Source: Symmachiella dynata | GTDB taxonomy: Bacteria; Planctomycetota; Planctomycetia; Planctomycetales; Planctomycetaceae | Assembly (NCBI RefSeq): GCF_007747995.1 | Contig: NZ_CP036276.1 | Location: 2,161,001 to 2,225,000, forward strand | Length of the DNA: 64,000 nt | Reading direction: 5' to 3' | Shown: piece by piece, positions 53,592 to 63,309 of the stretch | Numbering within the stretch: the first letter of the stretch is position 1 | Layout of the letters: each line of letters opens with the position of its first letter | Position numbers and translations under genes: made by a program | The notes under the pieces: generated by a model | Seen by the model: the letters and a program-made list of their open reading frames with translations, nothing else | Told to the model about the DNA's origin: nothing | Database searches by the model: none

Positions 53592-53601
53592 CCCGTCGGC
53601 A

Positions 53602-56600
53602 TTACTGCTTGGGTTCGACCTGCGCGGTTTGTTGTAATAAGAATGCCAACAGGTCGTTGAAGTCCTGTTCGGAAAACGCTTTTGTCAGGCCTTCGGGCAT
53701 CAAAGAAGTGCGGGAGGTGAAGCGGTCATCGACCTCTTTTTGGGGGACGGTGAATTCTTCACCTTTGTTGTCGATGAGCACATAGACCGCACCTTCTTCG
53801 CGGCGGAGCAACCCGCTGACGACTTTACCGCTCTCGAGGGCCAACGTAGTCGTTTGGAAAGCCACGTCGACATTGCGGTTGGGGTCGAGCATATCTTCGA
53901 TCACACGGTCGGAACCTCGATTGCCGATGCCGTCGAGTTGCGGTCCGACAACCTTGCCGAGTGTGCCGATGCGGTGGCAGATCGAGCAGTTCTTTTCGAA
54001 GACCTGCCGGCCGCGAGTGGCGTCGCCCGCTTGCGCGGCGAACGATTTTTTGCGGTGTTGAATATCCTTCTCCAGTTCCGCAGCGGCGGGGGGCAGGTCG
54101 GCGGTCAATTCGTCGATTTGCGCCGTCAGATCGGCGGATTTCAAGGCGGCTAGGCTTTGTCGCACGCTTTGGTTTTGTAGCAATTGCGGTGGCGCGTGAC
54201 CTGCTTTGATCATGGTCAGTAGCGCTTCAGCTCCGGCGGCGTCGACGGCCAGCGCTTCGGCCATGGCTTCTTGAGGGCGACGGGCCAAAACGCGAATGGT
54301 TTCGGCCAATACTCTATTGATGGCAGCCGGGTCGCGACTCACGACGGTTTGGCAGATTTCGTTGCGTAGCGATTGCGGCATCGCCGGGTTGTTGATCGCC
54401 GAAACCAAGGCAGATACGCGGGTGTCGGGCGCGAGGGCAACGAGTGCGCGGGACATGTTCGCGCGGGCAGAGAAACCGGCGTCTTGGGATGCGACAATCG
54501 CCGCCAGACGCGGCTGCAGGTCTTGTAGTTGAAATTGCTCAATCAAACTCGCCGCCGCTGTTTGCCGGTCGGAGATGAGCGCTGGATCCAGGTGCGGTAA
54601 TTTGACGACCGGTGGCTGAAAACGTCCCGCCGCTAACCAGGCATAGCCTCCGCCATTGAGACCGTCGACGATTTCGAGGTACCCGCGCTGACCAGCATGT
54701 TTGGAGAGATCCCATTCCTCGCGGCGGGCTACATCGTGACGGGGCGGGAGGGCTTCGGCGATCAGTGAATCATCGTCGGCGCTGCGCAGCCGAACAAAAT
54801 TCTCGCGCTGGGCCGGTTTGTCCGGTACTCCCAGGTGACCACACAGGTAGAAACTGAGCTTTTCAGGAATCGCAAAGGTCGGGGAGCGGAGCACGCCGGT
54901 TGGTTGTTCGCCCCCGGCTTTGCTATCGATGAACTGGCCATCGCGTTTTCCATCCTCGGAGGGCAGGGTCCGTACGCCAAAGGCATCGGGGCTGCTGGCG
55001 AACTTGGCCAGTGGAGAAAATGTCCAGGTCGGTCCAGCGGCGAGGGTGGAATCCAACAGTTCGGTTGCAAGCTGTTCGCTCCAGGCTCGGATTTTGGGAC
55101 TGACAGCGACGCCGCGTTGCTTGAGACCGGCATTGAGTGAGGTTAATAATCGCAACTGTAGGTCGACGTTGTCGGCGAATTTCTCGCGGGCCAAACCAGC
55201 AATCTTGTCGATATCCTCGGGCGGGATATAGCGTGCGGCATGTTCGAGATACTTAGCGACATCGCCTTGCGGTGACGGATTTTCAGAGATGTACCGCAGC
55301 AGGAACGAACCGGCTTGCGGCGAGGGGATTGACAGGCAGAGCGGGGCAATGCTGTGTGGCTCGTCGCCGGTCAGTTTTTGGGGCAAACCGACAAGGCTAT
55401 CGGGGTCCCGCAATTGATTCCGCAGCGCCATCCGCAGAACATGTCGCAGATGATTGTCGGCTGCGGGAATGCTCGGCAGCACATCCAGCAGTGGGCGGAT
55501 GTTGTCGGGATTGGGGTGTTGTCCCAATGCATCGGCGGCGGCGCGTTGGACAAACGGGTCCTGGTCGCGCAGCCCCGCAAGGGCCAGCGCGTGGTCGGCC
55601 TCGGACCACTCGGCGATTTCACTGAGGACTTTCATTGCATGCACGCGGACTTCGCGTTGCGAGTCGTTGGCGGCGCTTTCAAGTTCCTTCTGCTGCAGTG
55701 ATCCGCGTCGGTGCAAGATCCACAAGGCGCGGCTGCGTAACATGGGATTCTTGGAAGTGCGGAATCGCTTGCGGACTGATGGAACGACCTGTGGAGAATC
55801 GTCGTCAGCCAGCGTGTTCATCGCCAGTGTGCGGCGTTTGAGATTGTCTTCACCCAGGGCGGTAATAAGTTCGTTGATGTTTGTCGTGAGTGGTTTCGTG
55901 GGTTTGGTCTTGGGGGCATCGTCGCCGGTGTAGGTGATTCGCCAAATGCGTCCACTTTCACGATCGCGCCCGGGGTGGTCCAGCGGGACTTCGTAGTGGC
56001 CGATGATGCGGTTGTAAAAGTCGGCGACGTAGAGCGCGCCATCCATGCCGAGTTGGACATCCACCGGGCGGAACCACGGGTCGGTGGTGGTGAGGAAATC
56101 AGGTTCTTCGTGGGCGAGGATCGTGGAGCCATGATAAACCAGCGAGTCACGATTCACGCGGCTGGTCATCACGTTGCCGGTGAAAATGTTGTTTTGAAAT
56201 TCCGGCGGAAAGTGGGGCGCATCGTAGATGGCGATACCTGCAATCGCTGTGGAGCCGTGGCCGTGCTCCATCATCGGCGGCACGAAGCCCAGTCCGTCAT
56301 CCGGCTTGCCGAAACTGGGGTAATAGGCGCCGCGGAGCATTTGATAAATCGGCTTGCTGTGGCAGTCGGCGGTGAACAGGTTGCCGAGTTCATCAATGAC
56401 CATGCCAAACGGATTGACCTGTCCCCAGGTGTAGTGTTCGATGCGTGAACCGTCCAACCGCATGCGGTAAGTGTTGCCGGAGTTCATGGTGATCGTATGT
56501 CCGTCCGCACCACTGACGGTTGTTTCGTTGTTAAAACCGTGACAGGCATACAGCCAGCCGTCGTAGCCGCGGCGAAAAGAATTGTTCAGTCCGTGGGTGT

Positions 56601-57162
56601 CGCGATCGTAGGACATGGGACCAAACAACTTTTCGCGTTTGTCGGCGCGGCCGTCGCCATCGGTGTCGCGGAGCCGCCAGATGTAGGGGATGCTGAACAC
56701 AATGGCGCCGTCTTTGTAGGGATAAACGCCGATCGGCACGTTGAGGTTGTCGGCAAAGGTAGTGATTTTGTCCGCGCGGCCGTCGCCATTGGTGTCCTCC
56801 AGGATCTTCACACTATCCCGGGCCTTGCGATCTTCCGGAGCAGGGTAGGGGTACTCGATCGTATTGGTGACCCACAATCGACCGCGGGCGTCAAAGGCCA
56901 TGTTGAGCGGCTTGGCGATGTCCGGCTCGGCGGCAAAGAGTTGGATTTCAAAACCGGGCGGGAGGGTAAACGTTGCTTGTTCGTCAGCGGGGGATAATTT
57001 CGGCGTTGGGCGAATGTTGGAGCGAAACGGGTCTTGCGCGTCGACAGACGAATGCAAAACTGCGCCGCTGATTACGAATGCGGTGAGGAGCATCAAGCAT
57101 TGTTTCGGCCGACGGACATGCTGCGAGCGGCACGCATTGGGGGGAGTCGCGAGTGGAGACAT
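53602..57162 (-). CDS. Giant PVC-type membrane-bound dehydrogenase/cytochrome
   Basis: The start is placed at ATG 57162 (MSPLATPPNACRSQHVRRPK), with AGGAAA upstream and a signal segment (LMLLTAFVISGAVLHSS) following; 1186 residues. Architecture: N-terminal beta-propeller of the planctomycete dehydrogenase family (TIGR02604, PPGFEIQLFAAEPDIAKPLN), HEAT-like repeats in the middle (about 440-680), a beta-sandwich, and a C-terminal heme-binding domain (TIGR02603) with CSICHR at about 1059. Such proteins are typical of planctomycetes; the substrate is unknown. It converges with the FG-GAP gene. The N-terminus of the longer frame is not supported. Confidence 0.88.
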   Translation of the reverse strand: MSPLATPPNACRSQHVRRPKQCLMLLTAFVISGAVLHSSVDAQDPFRSNIRPTPKLSPADEQATFTLPPGFEIQLFAAEPDIAKPLNMAFDARGRLWVTNTIEYPYPAPEDRKARDSVKILEDTNGDGRADKITTFADNLNVPIGVYPYKDGAIVFSIPYIWRLRDTDGDGRADKREKLFGPMSYDRDTHGLNNSFRRGYDGWLYACHGFNNETTVSGADGHTITMNSGNTYRMRLDGSRIEHYTWGQVNPFGMVIDELGNLFTADCHSKPIYQMLRGAYYPSFGKPDDGLGFVPPMMEHGHGSTAIAGIAIYDAPHFPPEFQNNIFTGNVMTSRVNRDSLVYHGSTILAHEEPDFLTTTDPWFRPVDVQLGMDGALYVADFYNRIIGHYEVPLDHPGRDRESGRIWRITYTGDDAPKTKPTKPLTTNINELITALGEDNLKRRTLAMNTLADDDSPQVVPSVRKRFRTSKNPMLRSRALWILHRRGSLQQKELESAANDSQREVRVHAMKVLSEIAEWSEADHALALAGLRDQDPFVQRAAADALGQHPNPDNIRPLLDVLPSIPAADNHLRHVLRMALRNQLRDPDSLVGLPQKLTGDEPHSIAPLCLSIPSPQAGSFLLRYISENPSPQGDVAKYLEHAARYIPPEDIDKIAGLAREKFADNVDLQLRLLTSLNAGLKQRGVAVSPKIRAWSEQLATELLDSTLAAGPTWTFSPLAKFASSPDAFGVRTLPSEDGKRDGQFIDSKAGGEQPTGVLRSPTFAIPEKLSFYLCGHLGVPDKPAQRENFVRLRSADDDSLIAEALPPRHDVARREEWDLSKHAGQRGYLEIVDGLNGGGYAWLAAGRFQPPVVKLPHLDPALISDRQTAAASLIEQFQLQDLQPRLAAIVASQDAGFSARANMSRALVALAPDTRVSALVSAINNPAMPQSLRNEICQTVVSRDPAAINRVLAETIRVLARRPQEAMAEALAVDAAGAEALLTMIKAGHAPPQLLQNQSVRQSLAALKSADLTAQIDELTADLPPAAAELEKDIQHRKKSFAAQAGDATRGRQVFEKNCSICHRIGTLGKVVGPQLDGIGNRGSDRVIEDMLDPNRNVDVAFQTTTLALESGKVVSGLLRREEGAVYVLIDNKGEEFTVPQKEVDDRFTSRTSLMPEGLTKAFSEQDFNDLLAFLLQQTAQVEPKQ

Positions 57163-57592
57163 CTTGCGTATTATTTCCTGAAGAAAAGAGGAACGTCGAA
57201 TTCTTTTCGGGAGGGAGGGTTTTGATAAGGAGAGTATTCGGGGCTCGATATCGTTTAGTAGAACGCAAACGATTGTGATGTTGCAAGTGGGCCGCTGAAC
57301 TGCTGACTTTGCCGAGTCGATTTGCGTCTGATTGGAATGACGTATTTTCTCGCTGGTGAGGAAGGCAACCATTCGCTATGGTGTTGAATAGCACCGCACT
57401 TCTTCCGTCGTCGCACGACACTGCCAACCAACGATGAATCGAGGCAGCCCGGGTTGAGAATCGTCTGTCTGCCCCCAGACGAACTCCCTGGGCTGCCGTC
57501 GGCACAGCCGCTTTGTGCGAGCTGCCGCTCGAGTTGTTGGGTACGCTCCCGTTGGTCGCTTTCCGTCATTGCGAAAGGGTTACAGGGACGCG
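57163..57592. other. Gap with a structured palindromic element
   Basis: 430 bp without a gene. Its main feature is 57443-57497: outer arms GGCAGCCC / GGGCTGCC enclosing CGTCTG / CAGACG. The remainder (57240-57440) is unremarkable. Confidence 0.45.
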
Positions 57593-58216
57593 CTAAGCTA
57601 CTGATGAGGTATGCGGTGGCTTCACAGGTCTCTGTGATTCAACATAGCGAATCGTCAGCCAAATACTCGGTACTGTGGTCCACAAACCGATTACCAGCAG
57701 TGACGGCCACTCTAACGCGACCGCATCCGCGAAAAGCGTAAACGTGCTGGCCATGGCATTGCTCCACATGCCGAAGCGTAAACAGGCCAATGGTTCGTAA
57801 AAAAACCTAAAAAAATACCGATCAAAAAACCCGTTGTTTGCCGGTTCGCTACCAGAGAGCAATTTGTTTAGAAACGTCACAGTCCAAAAAAGCCACGGTC
57901 CTGATCCGATACTAAACAACAGCACAGCAAACCCAAAACTTGTCTCCATTTCAGCGGGCGCGTTAAATGCTCCGCCGGGAACACGATGGAAGACAAACGG
58001 ATATGCGGCACCTATCACAGCACTGAGGGCGAGGCTAAAAACTAGAAATGCTTGACTGGGCCAAGTGGGGGAGGGCCGGACGGCGGATGGTGCATCGTCA
58101 CGTTGCACGGAGCACTGAAAATCAGGATCGATCGTCCCGTCGCGGCTGGTGCCGCAACACCAGCAGATCTCCCACTCTGATTCAATCGATTCAGCGCATT
58201 GCGGGCAGCTCCACAT
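57593..58216 (-). CDS. Zinc-ribbon membrane protein, hypothetical
   Basis: 207 residues. The N-terminus has a zinc-ribbon-like motif, MWSCPQCAESIESEWEICWC, with Cys pairs at 4/7 and 18/20-21, followed by a hydrophobic region with three to four TM segments (AFLVFSLALSAVIGAAYPFV; SLLVIGLWTTVPSIWLTI). The N-terminal ribbon resembles those of small membrane proteins of unknown function. Upstream of its start there is non-coding sequence and a decayed gene fragment. No function is assigned. Confidence 0.6.
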   Translation of the reverse strand: MWSCPQCAESIESEWEICWCCGTSRDGTIDPDFQCSVQRDDAPSAVRPSPTWPSQAFLVFSLALSAVIGAAYPFVFHRVPGGAFNAPAEMETSFGFAVLLFSIGSGPWLFWTVTFLNKLLSGSEPANNGFFDRYFFRFFYEPLACLRFGMWSNAMASTFTLFADAVALEWPSLLVIGLWTTVPSIWLTIRYVESQRPVKPPHTSSVA

Positions 58217-58373
58217 CGAGTGCTTTCGGGAGAAGAACCAAAGAATGACCTTGGGCGTGGACGTTTCGCACCGTGACCTGCCATGGTAACGGATCTCAGG
58301 GACGATGGGATCACCATTTCACGACACTTTTCCCGTGAAATTGAACGGTAAGCGTTCAGCTGCAGACGCCGCA

Positions 58374-58439
58374 TCAGTCGCTCAGTTCGCACAAGGCGCG
58401 GTAGCCCAGTTTGTGGATCAGGAGGTTTTTCAGGTCGCG
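58374..58439 (-). pseudogene. Decayed 3' fragment of the HExxH gene, with internal deletion
   Basis: On the minus strand this 66-bp stretch reads RDLKNLLIHKLGYRALCELSD and a stop. It matches two separate parts of the protein at 59367-60053: IKDFYLNNILIHELG and GYRASRELRD plus its stop, with about 29 residues missing between. The nucleotide match around the end is also strong (AGTTCGC, AGGCGCGGTAGCC). It abuts the stop codon of the gene at 58442-59236 and has no start. Confidence 0.7.
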
Positions 58440-58441
58440 TG

Positions 58442-59236
58442 TTACGTTTGCACTGAGTATCCAAAAATACCGGCAATGCTACCTTGATTCGTCAGTCCCA
58501 CTGCTAGACGAGGTAAGACGCAGCCATTAATTTCTGTTCCGTCCGGATAGGATTTCGTATCGAGATCCTGCAGAGCTTCCAGGTCGCCAATACGAACAAA
58601 ACTGGCACCACTCAGGTGTGGTGAATCCTTGAAGTAAGACATCATGCTCCGCCAAGGTGCCAGATAGGATTCAAGTTCCTCTCCTACGTAGCCGTCAGCG
58701 TCAGCCATCACTTCCGACCACCACACGCCTTGCTCAACTAATGGTTCGACGGTAATTGTCACCGGCGGAAATAAAGTACCGCGAAACTTCTCTCGAATGA
58801 ATTCTTCGGTGATCAAGCTCGGTACAGAATCGCCTCTATTCGCAGTGATGTAGAATTCGTTGAAGGGATCGCTGGACTCGGAACCCATGCCCACGTCGGC
58901 ACCCGAAATCGCCGCGTTGGCTTCGGCGGCGATACGCTGACACAACTCCCATTCGGCGGGATCGACGTCATGTACGACAGGATCATCTCGATCAGCTATG
59001 ACGCCACTGCCGTAAACGACAGTCGTTCGTGAAATGATGTTATTGGGCCATTTGGCGCCAGGTTTGCCAACGTCATAATTCTCAATGCACTCCCCAATTA
59101 CCGCTAACCGCTGCGGATCTTGGTCAAAGTGTGTGATCGGTTCGCTATCCACCTGAACACTCCCTATGATTCTAGGTGCGCACGCTTCGCGCTGCGAAAG
59201 GAATTGAATGATTCGGGCAATGCCGAACGTGAGCAC
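58442..59236 (-). CDS. Hypothetical protein, acidic, unknown fold
   Basis: 264 residues from GTG 59236 (MLTFGIARIIQFLSQREACA); no better start is visible. The protein is acidic, with conserved-looking blocks such as TVVYGSGVIADRDDPVVHDV, YVGEELESYLAPWRSMMSYF and a C-terminal hydrophobic end (GSIAGIFGYSV). I do not recognise a family. It has no signal peptide. Its stop codon abuts the decayed HExxH fragment, and the gene next upstream is the HExxH gene. Confidence 0.5.
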   Translation of the reverse strand: MLTFGIARIIQFLSQREACAPRIIGSVQVDSEPITHFDQDPQRLAVIGECIENYDVGKPGAKWPNNIISRTTVVYGSGVIADRDDPVVHDVDPAEWELCQRIAAEANAAISGADVGMGSESSDPFNEFYITANRGDSVPSLITEEFIREKFRGTLFPPVTITVEPLVEQGVWWSEVMADADGYVGEELESYLAPWRSMMSYFKDSPHLSGASFVRIGDLEALQDLDTKSYPDGTEINGCVLPRLAVGLTNQGSIAGIFGYSVQT

Positions 59237-59366
59237 GGCTAACGTTTATGCGCTGGAAACGGTAACGAAGGTCATCTGCGAGCGCAGTTTAAACCCCTGA
59301 ACTTTGGGAATCAACAAAAATGTTCGATTGGGTTGTTGAATTGCGTCGCTGGCAGTGCACAGCAGG

Positions 59367-60053
59367 TTAGTCGCGCAGTTCGCGCGAGGCGCGGTAGCCG
59401 TGTTCGATGGCGAACCAGTTGGCGTAGCGTTCGCGGGCTTCGAAATTGGTGTTGCGGTGGTCGTTGTGGTGGCCCAGTTCGTGGATCAGGATGTTGTTGA
59501 GATAAAAATCCTTGATCGCTGCTTCGGTCCAGGAGAGTCGCCACAGGTTGCCGTCGGGCGACCAGACGCCGCCGTGCATTTCGGTTTCGATCCGCTGTTG
59601 CGGAGTGGGAGGGCGGACGTAGGCTTCTTCCAACGTCTCATCGATGGGGTACAGATAGATTGCCACGCCCCATTGCATGCCGTAACAGGGAAAGAGGCTG
59701 CGTTTGCGTGTCATGCGGCTGAACTGCACGACTTCCAGTCCTTCGGTGAATTTCGCCGGCAACAATTCCAAGCGGGCGGCGACTTCTTCGGGGGTGACCG
59801 GATGCACGTATCCTTTGCCGGCGGGGTGCACGATATAGCGGGTCGACTCGCGACCGGTTGGTTCATGCCAGATTTCGGGGGCATTGAAGGCTTCAGCTCC
59901 GCGGCCGCACCGATTTCCCCGCATTTGCACACCGATGGTGATTTTGGCATCGGGTTTATGGACCTTACGCCGTGCCGCACGAATGCTTTGATTGACGCGA
60001 CGCGAATTTTGCTGATTGCGTTTTGTGTTTCGCATGGACGATTTCACCACCAA
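59367..60053 (-). CDS. HExxH motif protein, putative zinc metallopeptidase
   Basis: 228 residues from ATG 60053; the Met at 60035 is an alternative. The N-terminus is basic (RNTKRNQQNSRRVNQSIRAA). The C-terminal third has ILIHELGHHNDHRNTNFEA: the HExxH zinc motif (HELGH) followed 3 residues on by a second histidine, then YANWFAIEHGY, whose Glu may complete the site. No signal peptide or transmembrane segment. A truncated copy of its 3' end lies at 58374-58439. Substrate and physiological role are unknown. Confidence 0.62.
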   Translation of the reverse strand: MVVKSSMRNTKRNQQNSRRVNQSIRAARRKVHKPDAKITIGVQMRGNRCGRGAEAFNAPEIWHEPTGRESTRYIVHPAGKGYVHPVTPEEVAARLELLPAKFTEGLEVVQFSRMTRKRSLFPCYGMQWGVAIYLYPIDETLEEAYVRPPTPQQRIETEMHGGVWSPDGNLWRLSWTEAAIKDFYLNNILIHELGHHNDHRNTNFEARERYANWFAIEHGYRASRELRD

Positions 60054-60465
60054 GTGGCTGCCGGCGTATTCCTCCGCCGACCCACCATTTTGAGTTATGA
60101 GGGATCAACCTTTTACCTAATTCCATGCTAAAGGAGTTGAGGGGGAAACGACAGGTGTACAGCATAAGTGGTTTTCTCGTAGGTATTTGCGCATGCAAAT
60201 CGCGTCCGACATTTCCAGGGCGGACTTGAAACCGGTCAAAGTGGGGGACTTGCGATGTGGGCTAATGTGAACTCGGGATTCGAGTTGCGCAGCGCCAGAC
60301 ATGGGAAATTGCGTTTTCAGGCAATTTTCCGTGCCGGATTTGTTCACTGCGAATTTTTAAAGTGTTTCGCAGTAACGTTTTGCGGAGAATGCCCTGTGAA
60401 GGGATACCGGTCGAAGGGGCTGTACTGGCAGGCCGCCGTTCATGTGCCGGGGAGCGTGGGGGCGT
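60054..60465. other. Gap with hairpins downstream of the kinase gene
   Basis: 412 bp without a gene. Two hairpins follow the kinase stop codon in its direction of transcription: CTGCGAA / TTCGCAG (60348-60354 and 60366-60372) and GGAAATTGC / GCAATTTTCC (60304-60330, one bulge). A dyad ATTTGC-gcat-GCAAAT is at 60185-60200. The hairpins may terminate the kinase transcript; no T-run was seen. Confidence 0.4.
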
Positions 60466-63309
60466 TTAGCGGTCAGCTCCGGTGAATCCAATCGCCTTTA
60501 GTTCGCCGTCACCAACAGGGACAAGGAAATCGTCCAAGGAGGAATCCGTGGATTTGAAATCAAAGACCGCCGAAGTGCCCCCTTGGCGAAAAATGTCAGC
60601 ATCCTTGTCCTGGTCCTTGCGCGGCTGGTCCGACCAGTTTAAACCGTTCGTGGCACGTTTGTTCAAAAAATTGGTGAATTCGTAGTTTTGGTGGATGCGT
60701 ACGGCTGCCTCTTCGCACTCGATGAATGCGTTTCTCTCAATCGCAAATCCGGGAAAGGCGATTTGTTTCAAATCTTTGAATTGCACTCCGATACGGCATC
60801 GATGGAACGAATTGTTCGTGATCCGCAAACTGCTTTCGCTCAACGTGGGGTCACTGAGGTCGATGCCAATTTCGGTTTGATCAAAAATGCACTGCTCGAC
60901 TTCGATGTCATGCACCGCAGCAGCAAGTTCCAGTCCTACGCGCATGGGCCCCAGAAACCGGCAGCCGTAGAGGGTCATATTCGAGGGGGCGTCCTCTTGG
61001 GCTTTAGTGCGGGTGAGTTGTACGGCAATGCTGTCGGAAGACTTTGACTGAAATGTCAGGTCGGACAGGACAATTTCTTCATTGTGAAAGGCGCGCGGAG
61101 CATCTCCTAGAATCCCGATCTTCGTGTAGCCGCTGATTGACGAGCGTCTGATTTCGCAGCGGGGTAATACCCCCGCCATTTTGATAGCAACTTCAGAGCC
61201 GTTGGCATCGATATTGAAGCCTTCAAAGTGCAAAAAATTGACGTCCGTTTCTTTGGCGTTTCCGCCGATGACCGTGATAACTGGATCGGAACCGGTGGGG
61301 GCCAGAGTTGCCGTTCCGTCTTTGACCACGAAGTGCATACTGTGTGGATATTTTGGGGCCCCATTGCTGGAATTGTTGATGACGATCCGCTCTTCGAAGA
61401 CCTGGTCGGCCGTGACGGAAAAAAGGAAACGCGCGTCACGGTGCTGGCCTAGCGGCGTTTTTGCGGCGAACGCCAGAGCAGCGGAGAAGGTCTGGAAATC
61501 TCCTTGGGGGCCAATTGTCTTGCGGACAAAATTAGGACCGGCCGGAGGCTCAGGGACTAGTTGTTCGGGCCGCTTGCCAGTGTCTTTGTCGCCGGATGGT
61601 TTGTCCGTTGTTGCCGGTCCAAAGCCGAACATGATAATTGCCACGCCGATTAGCAATGTCGAGACACTGATCGCAATGGCCAATTTGGGGCGGCGACGCA
61701 TCAACGAAATTGAGCTATTGCGCAGTTGCGAAATGGTGGAAACGCTTTGAGACGTCTTGGAATCGCCCAGGACAGAAGACGTGGGGACCGCGGGGTCGGA
61801 TTTGATGACATTGGTTGTCGAAGAAACCGGTGCGGCCGTCTCGCGGCTGAAGTCAAACGCATCGCTTGCCGTTTCTTCATCGTCGGCCACCGTTGCGGCA
61901 GATTCTGTTGCGGCAGATTCGTGAGGCGACTTGGCTTTGGTTGATCGCTGTGCTGAGATGGTCTCTGCTGTTTTGGGATCTTGGAAATTCGCAATGGGAA
62001 TTTCCACAGTGACTGTGGAAGCTTCCGCTTCACTATCGGATAGCGACAGGTCACTGTCCGAATTGGACATGGCGGCCAAAAAGTCTGCCATCGCAGTGTC
62101 GTGAGTGCTTTGTGGCTGTGGGGCCTGTGGCTCCGCGGGAGAGGACGAATCGACCCTGCTGGGGGTATTTGTAGTGGGAGGCTTTTGGACGCGACGGCGA
62201 GAGGCGGACTTGGTGGACTTTGAAACGGCACTGTCCAGAGCAGCGGACTTCATCGTTTTCCAAGTGTCCCCACCATTTTTATTGAGCCAGCGTTTGCAGA
62301 CGGTTGCGACATCCCGCACGGTTTGGAACCGATCCTCGGGTTTCTTTTGCATCATTTTTTCCACGATCGCCACGAGATGCGGTGGAGTTTCGGGGCGTTC
62401 CGCTTTGAGTGATGCAGGCTCTTTCATTTGGTGGAACATCAGCCGCTGGGCCAATGTCCCATCCGGAAACGGCGGATGTCCGAGGAGCAGAAAGTACATC
62501 GTGCAGCCCAGGCTATAGATGTCGGCGCGCGTGTCGACTTTGTGGCTGTCGAGTGCTTGTTCGGGGGAAAGGTAATCAGCGGTCCCCAAGACCTTCTCAT
62601 CATATTGGAGGGTCAGTGGGTTCTCTTCCTCAGCGTGAAAAAAACGGGCCAAGCCGAGGTCCAGCATTTTGATCACGCCCCGCTCATCGACAAGCAGGTT
62701 TGCTGGTTTGATGTCGCGATGTATCAATCCGGCATCGTGGGCGTGTTCGAGACCAGCGGCGATTTGTCGTACGAATTCGACCGTCTGCACAAAATCGAGT
62801 GGGCCTTTTTGGGTGACCAACTCCTGCAAGCTTTGGCCGGCGACATATTCCATGACCAAGAAGTGCACGTTGCCTTCTTGGTTGACGTCATAAGCGCGGA
62901 CGATGTTGGGGTGATCCAAAGCGGCAACCGCTTGGGATTCGCGGTGGAAGCGTTCCAGATACGAGGCATCATCCACTCGGCTTTGGGGGAGTACTTTAAT
63001 CGCGACCTGCCGCCGCATCAGCGTGTGCTCAGCCAAATAGACCGAACTCATGCCGCCAGTGCCCAGCAGGGTTAACAAACGGTACTTGCCGAGAAAGAAA
63101 CCGCGGTGTTTGCCTTGCAGCAGTTTTTCCGCTTGCCAGCGCGTGATCAATTCCTCTTTGACCGCTTGAATGGCAATCAGCCGGGGGCGAGTTACGTCGA
63201 TGTCATTGGATTTCCATCGCGCTACGGCGGCGTCCAACTGATCGCCTTCGACCAGTCCGCTTTGCTTGAGCATTCCGATCAAGGCTTCGGCGGTAAGTAT
63301 CGTGGCCAT
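60466..63309 (-). CDS. Ser/Thr protein kinase with C-terminal beta-helix sensor domain
   Basis: 947 residues. A Hanks-type kinase domain spans about 75-345, preceded by about 70 residues without recognised domain. Lys105 (VAIKVL) and Glu124 complete the N-lobe, HRDIKPAN (197-204) the catalytic loop; DLG replaces the common DFG at 217-219. A Ser/Thr/Pro-rich linker (350-535) leads to one TM segment (541-563), so the C-terminal part is extracytoplasmic. This part is a right-handed parallel beta-helix (about 605-910). The layout fits a receptor kinase sensing a polymer or wall signal. The opposite-strand gene downstream is unrelated. Confidence 0.9.
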   Translation of the reverse strand: MATILTAEALIGMLKQSGLVEGDQLDAAVARWKSNDIDVTRPRLIAIQAVKEELITRWQAEKLLQGKHRGFFLGKYRLLTLLGTGGMSSVYLAEHTLMRRQVAIKVLPQSRVDDASYLERFHRESQAVAALDHPNIVRAYDVNQEGNVHFLVMEYVAGQSLQELVTQKGPLDFVQTVEFVRQIAAGLEHAHDAGLIHRDIKPANLLVDERGVIKMLDLGLARFFHAEEENPLTLQYDEKVLGTADYLSPEQALDSHKVDTRADIYSLGCTMYFLLLGHPPFPDGTLAQRLMFHQMKEPASLKAERPETPPHLVAIVEKMMQKKPEDRFQTVRDVATVCKRWLNKNGGDTWKTMKSAALDSAVSKSTKSASRRRVQKPPTTNTPSRVDSSSPAEPQAPQPQSTHDTAMADFLAAMSNSDSDLSLSDSEAEASTVTVEIPIANFQDPKTAETISAQRSTKAKSPHESAATESAATVADDEETASDAFDFSRETAAPVSSTTNVIKSDPAVPTSSVLGDSKTSQSVSTISQLRNSSISLMRRRPKLAIAISVSTLLIGVAIIMFGFGPATTDKPSGDKDTGKRPEQLVPEPPAGPNFVRKTIGPQGDFQTFSAALAFAAKTPLGQHRDARFLFSVTADQVFEERIVINNSSNGAPKYPHSMHFVVKDGTATLAPTGSDPVITVIGGNAKETDVNFLHFEGFNIDANGSEVAIKMAGVLPRCEIRRSSISGYTKIGILGDAPRAFHNEEIVLSDLTFQSKSSDSIAVQLTRTKAQEDAPSNMTLYGCRFLGPMRVGLELAAAVHDIEVEQCIFDQTEIGIDLSDPTLSESSLRITNNSFHRCRIGVQFKDLKQIAFPGFAIERNAFIECEEAAVRIHQNYEFTNFLNKRATNGLNWSDQPRKDQDKDADIFRQGGTSAVFDFKSTDSSLDDFLVPVGDGELKAIGFTGADR

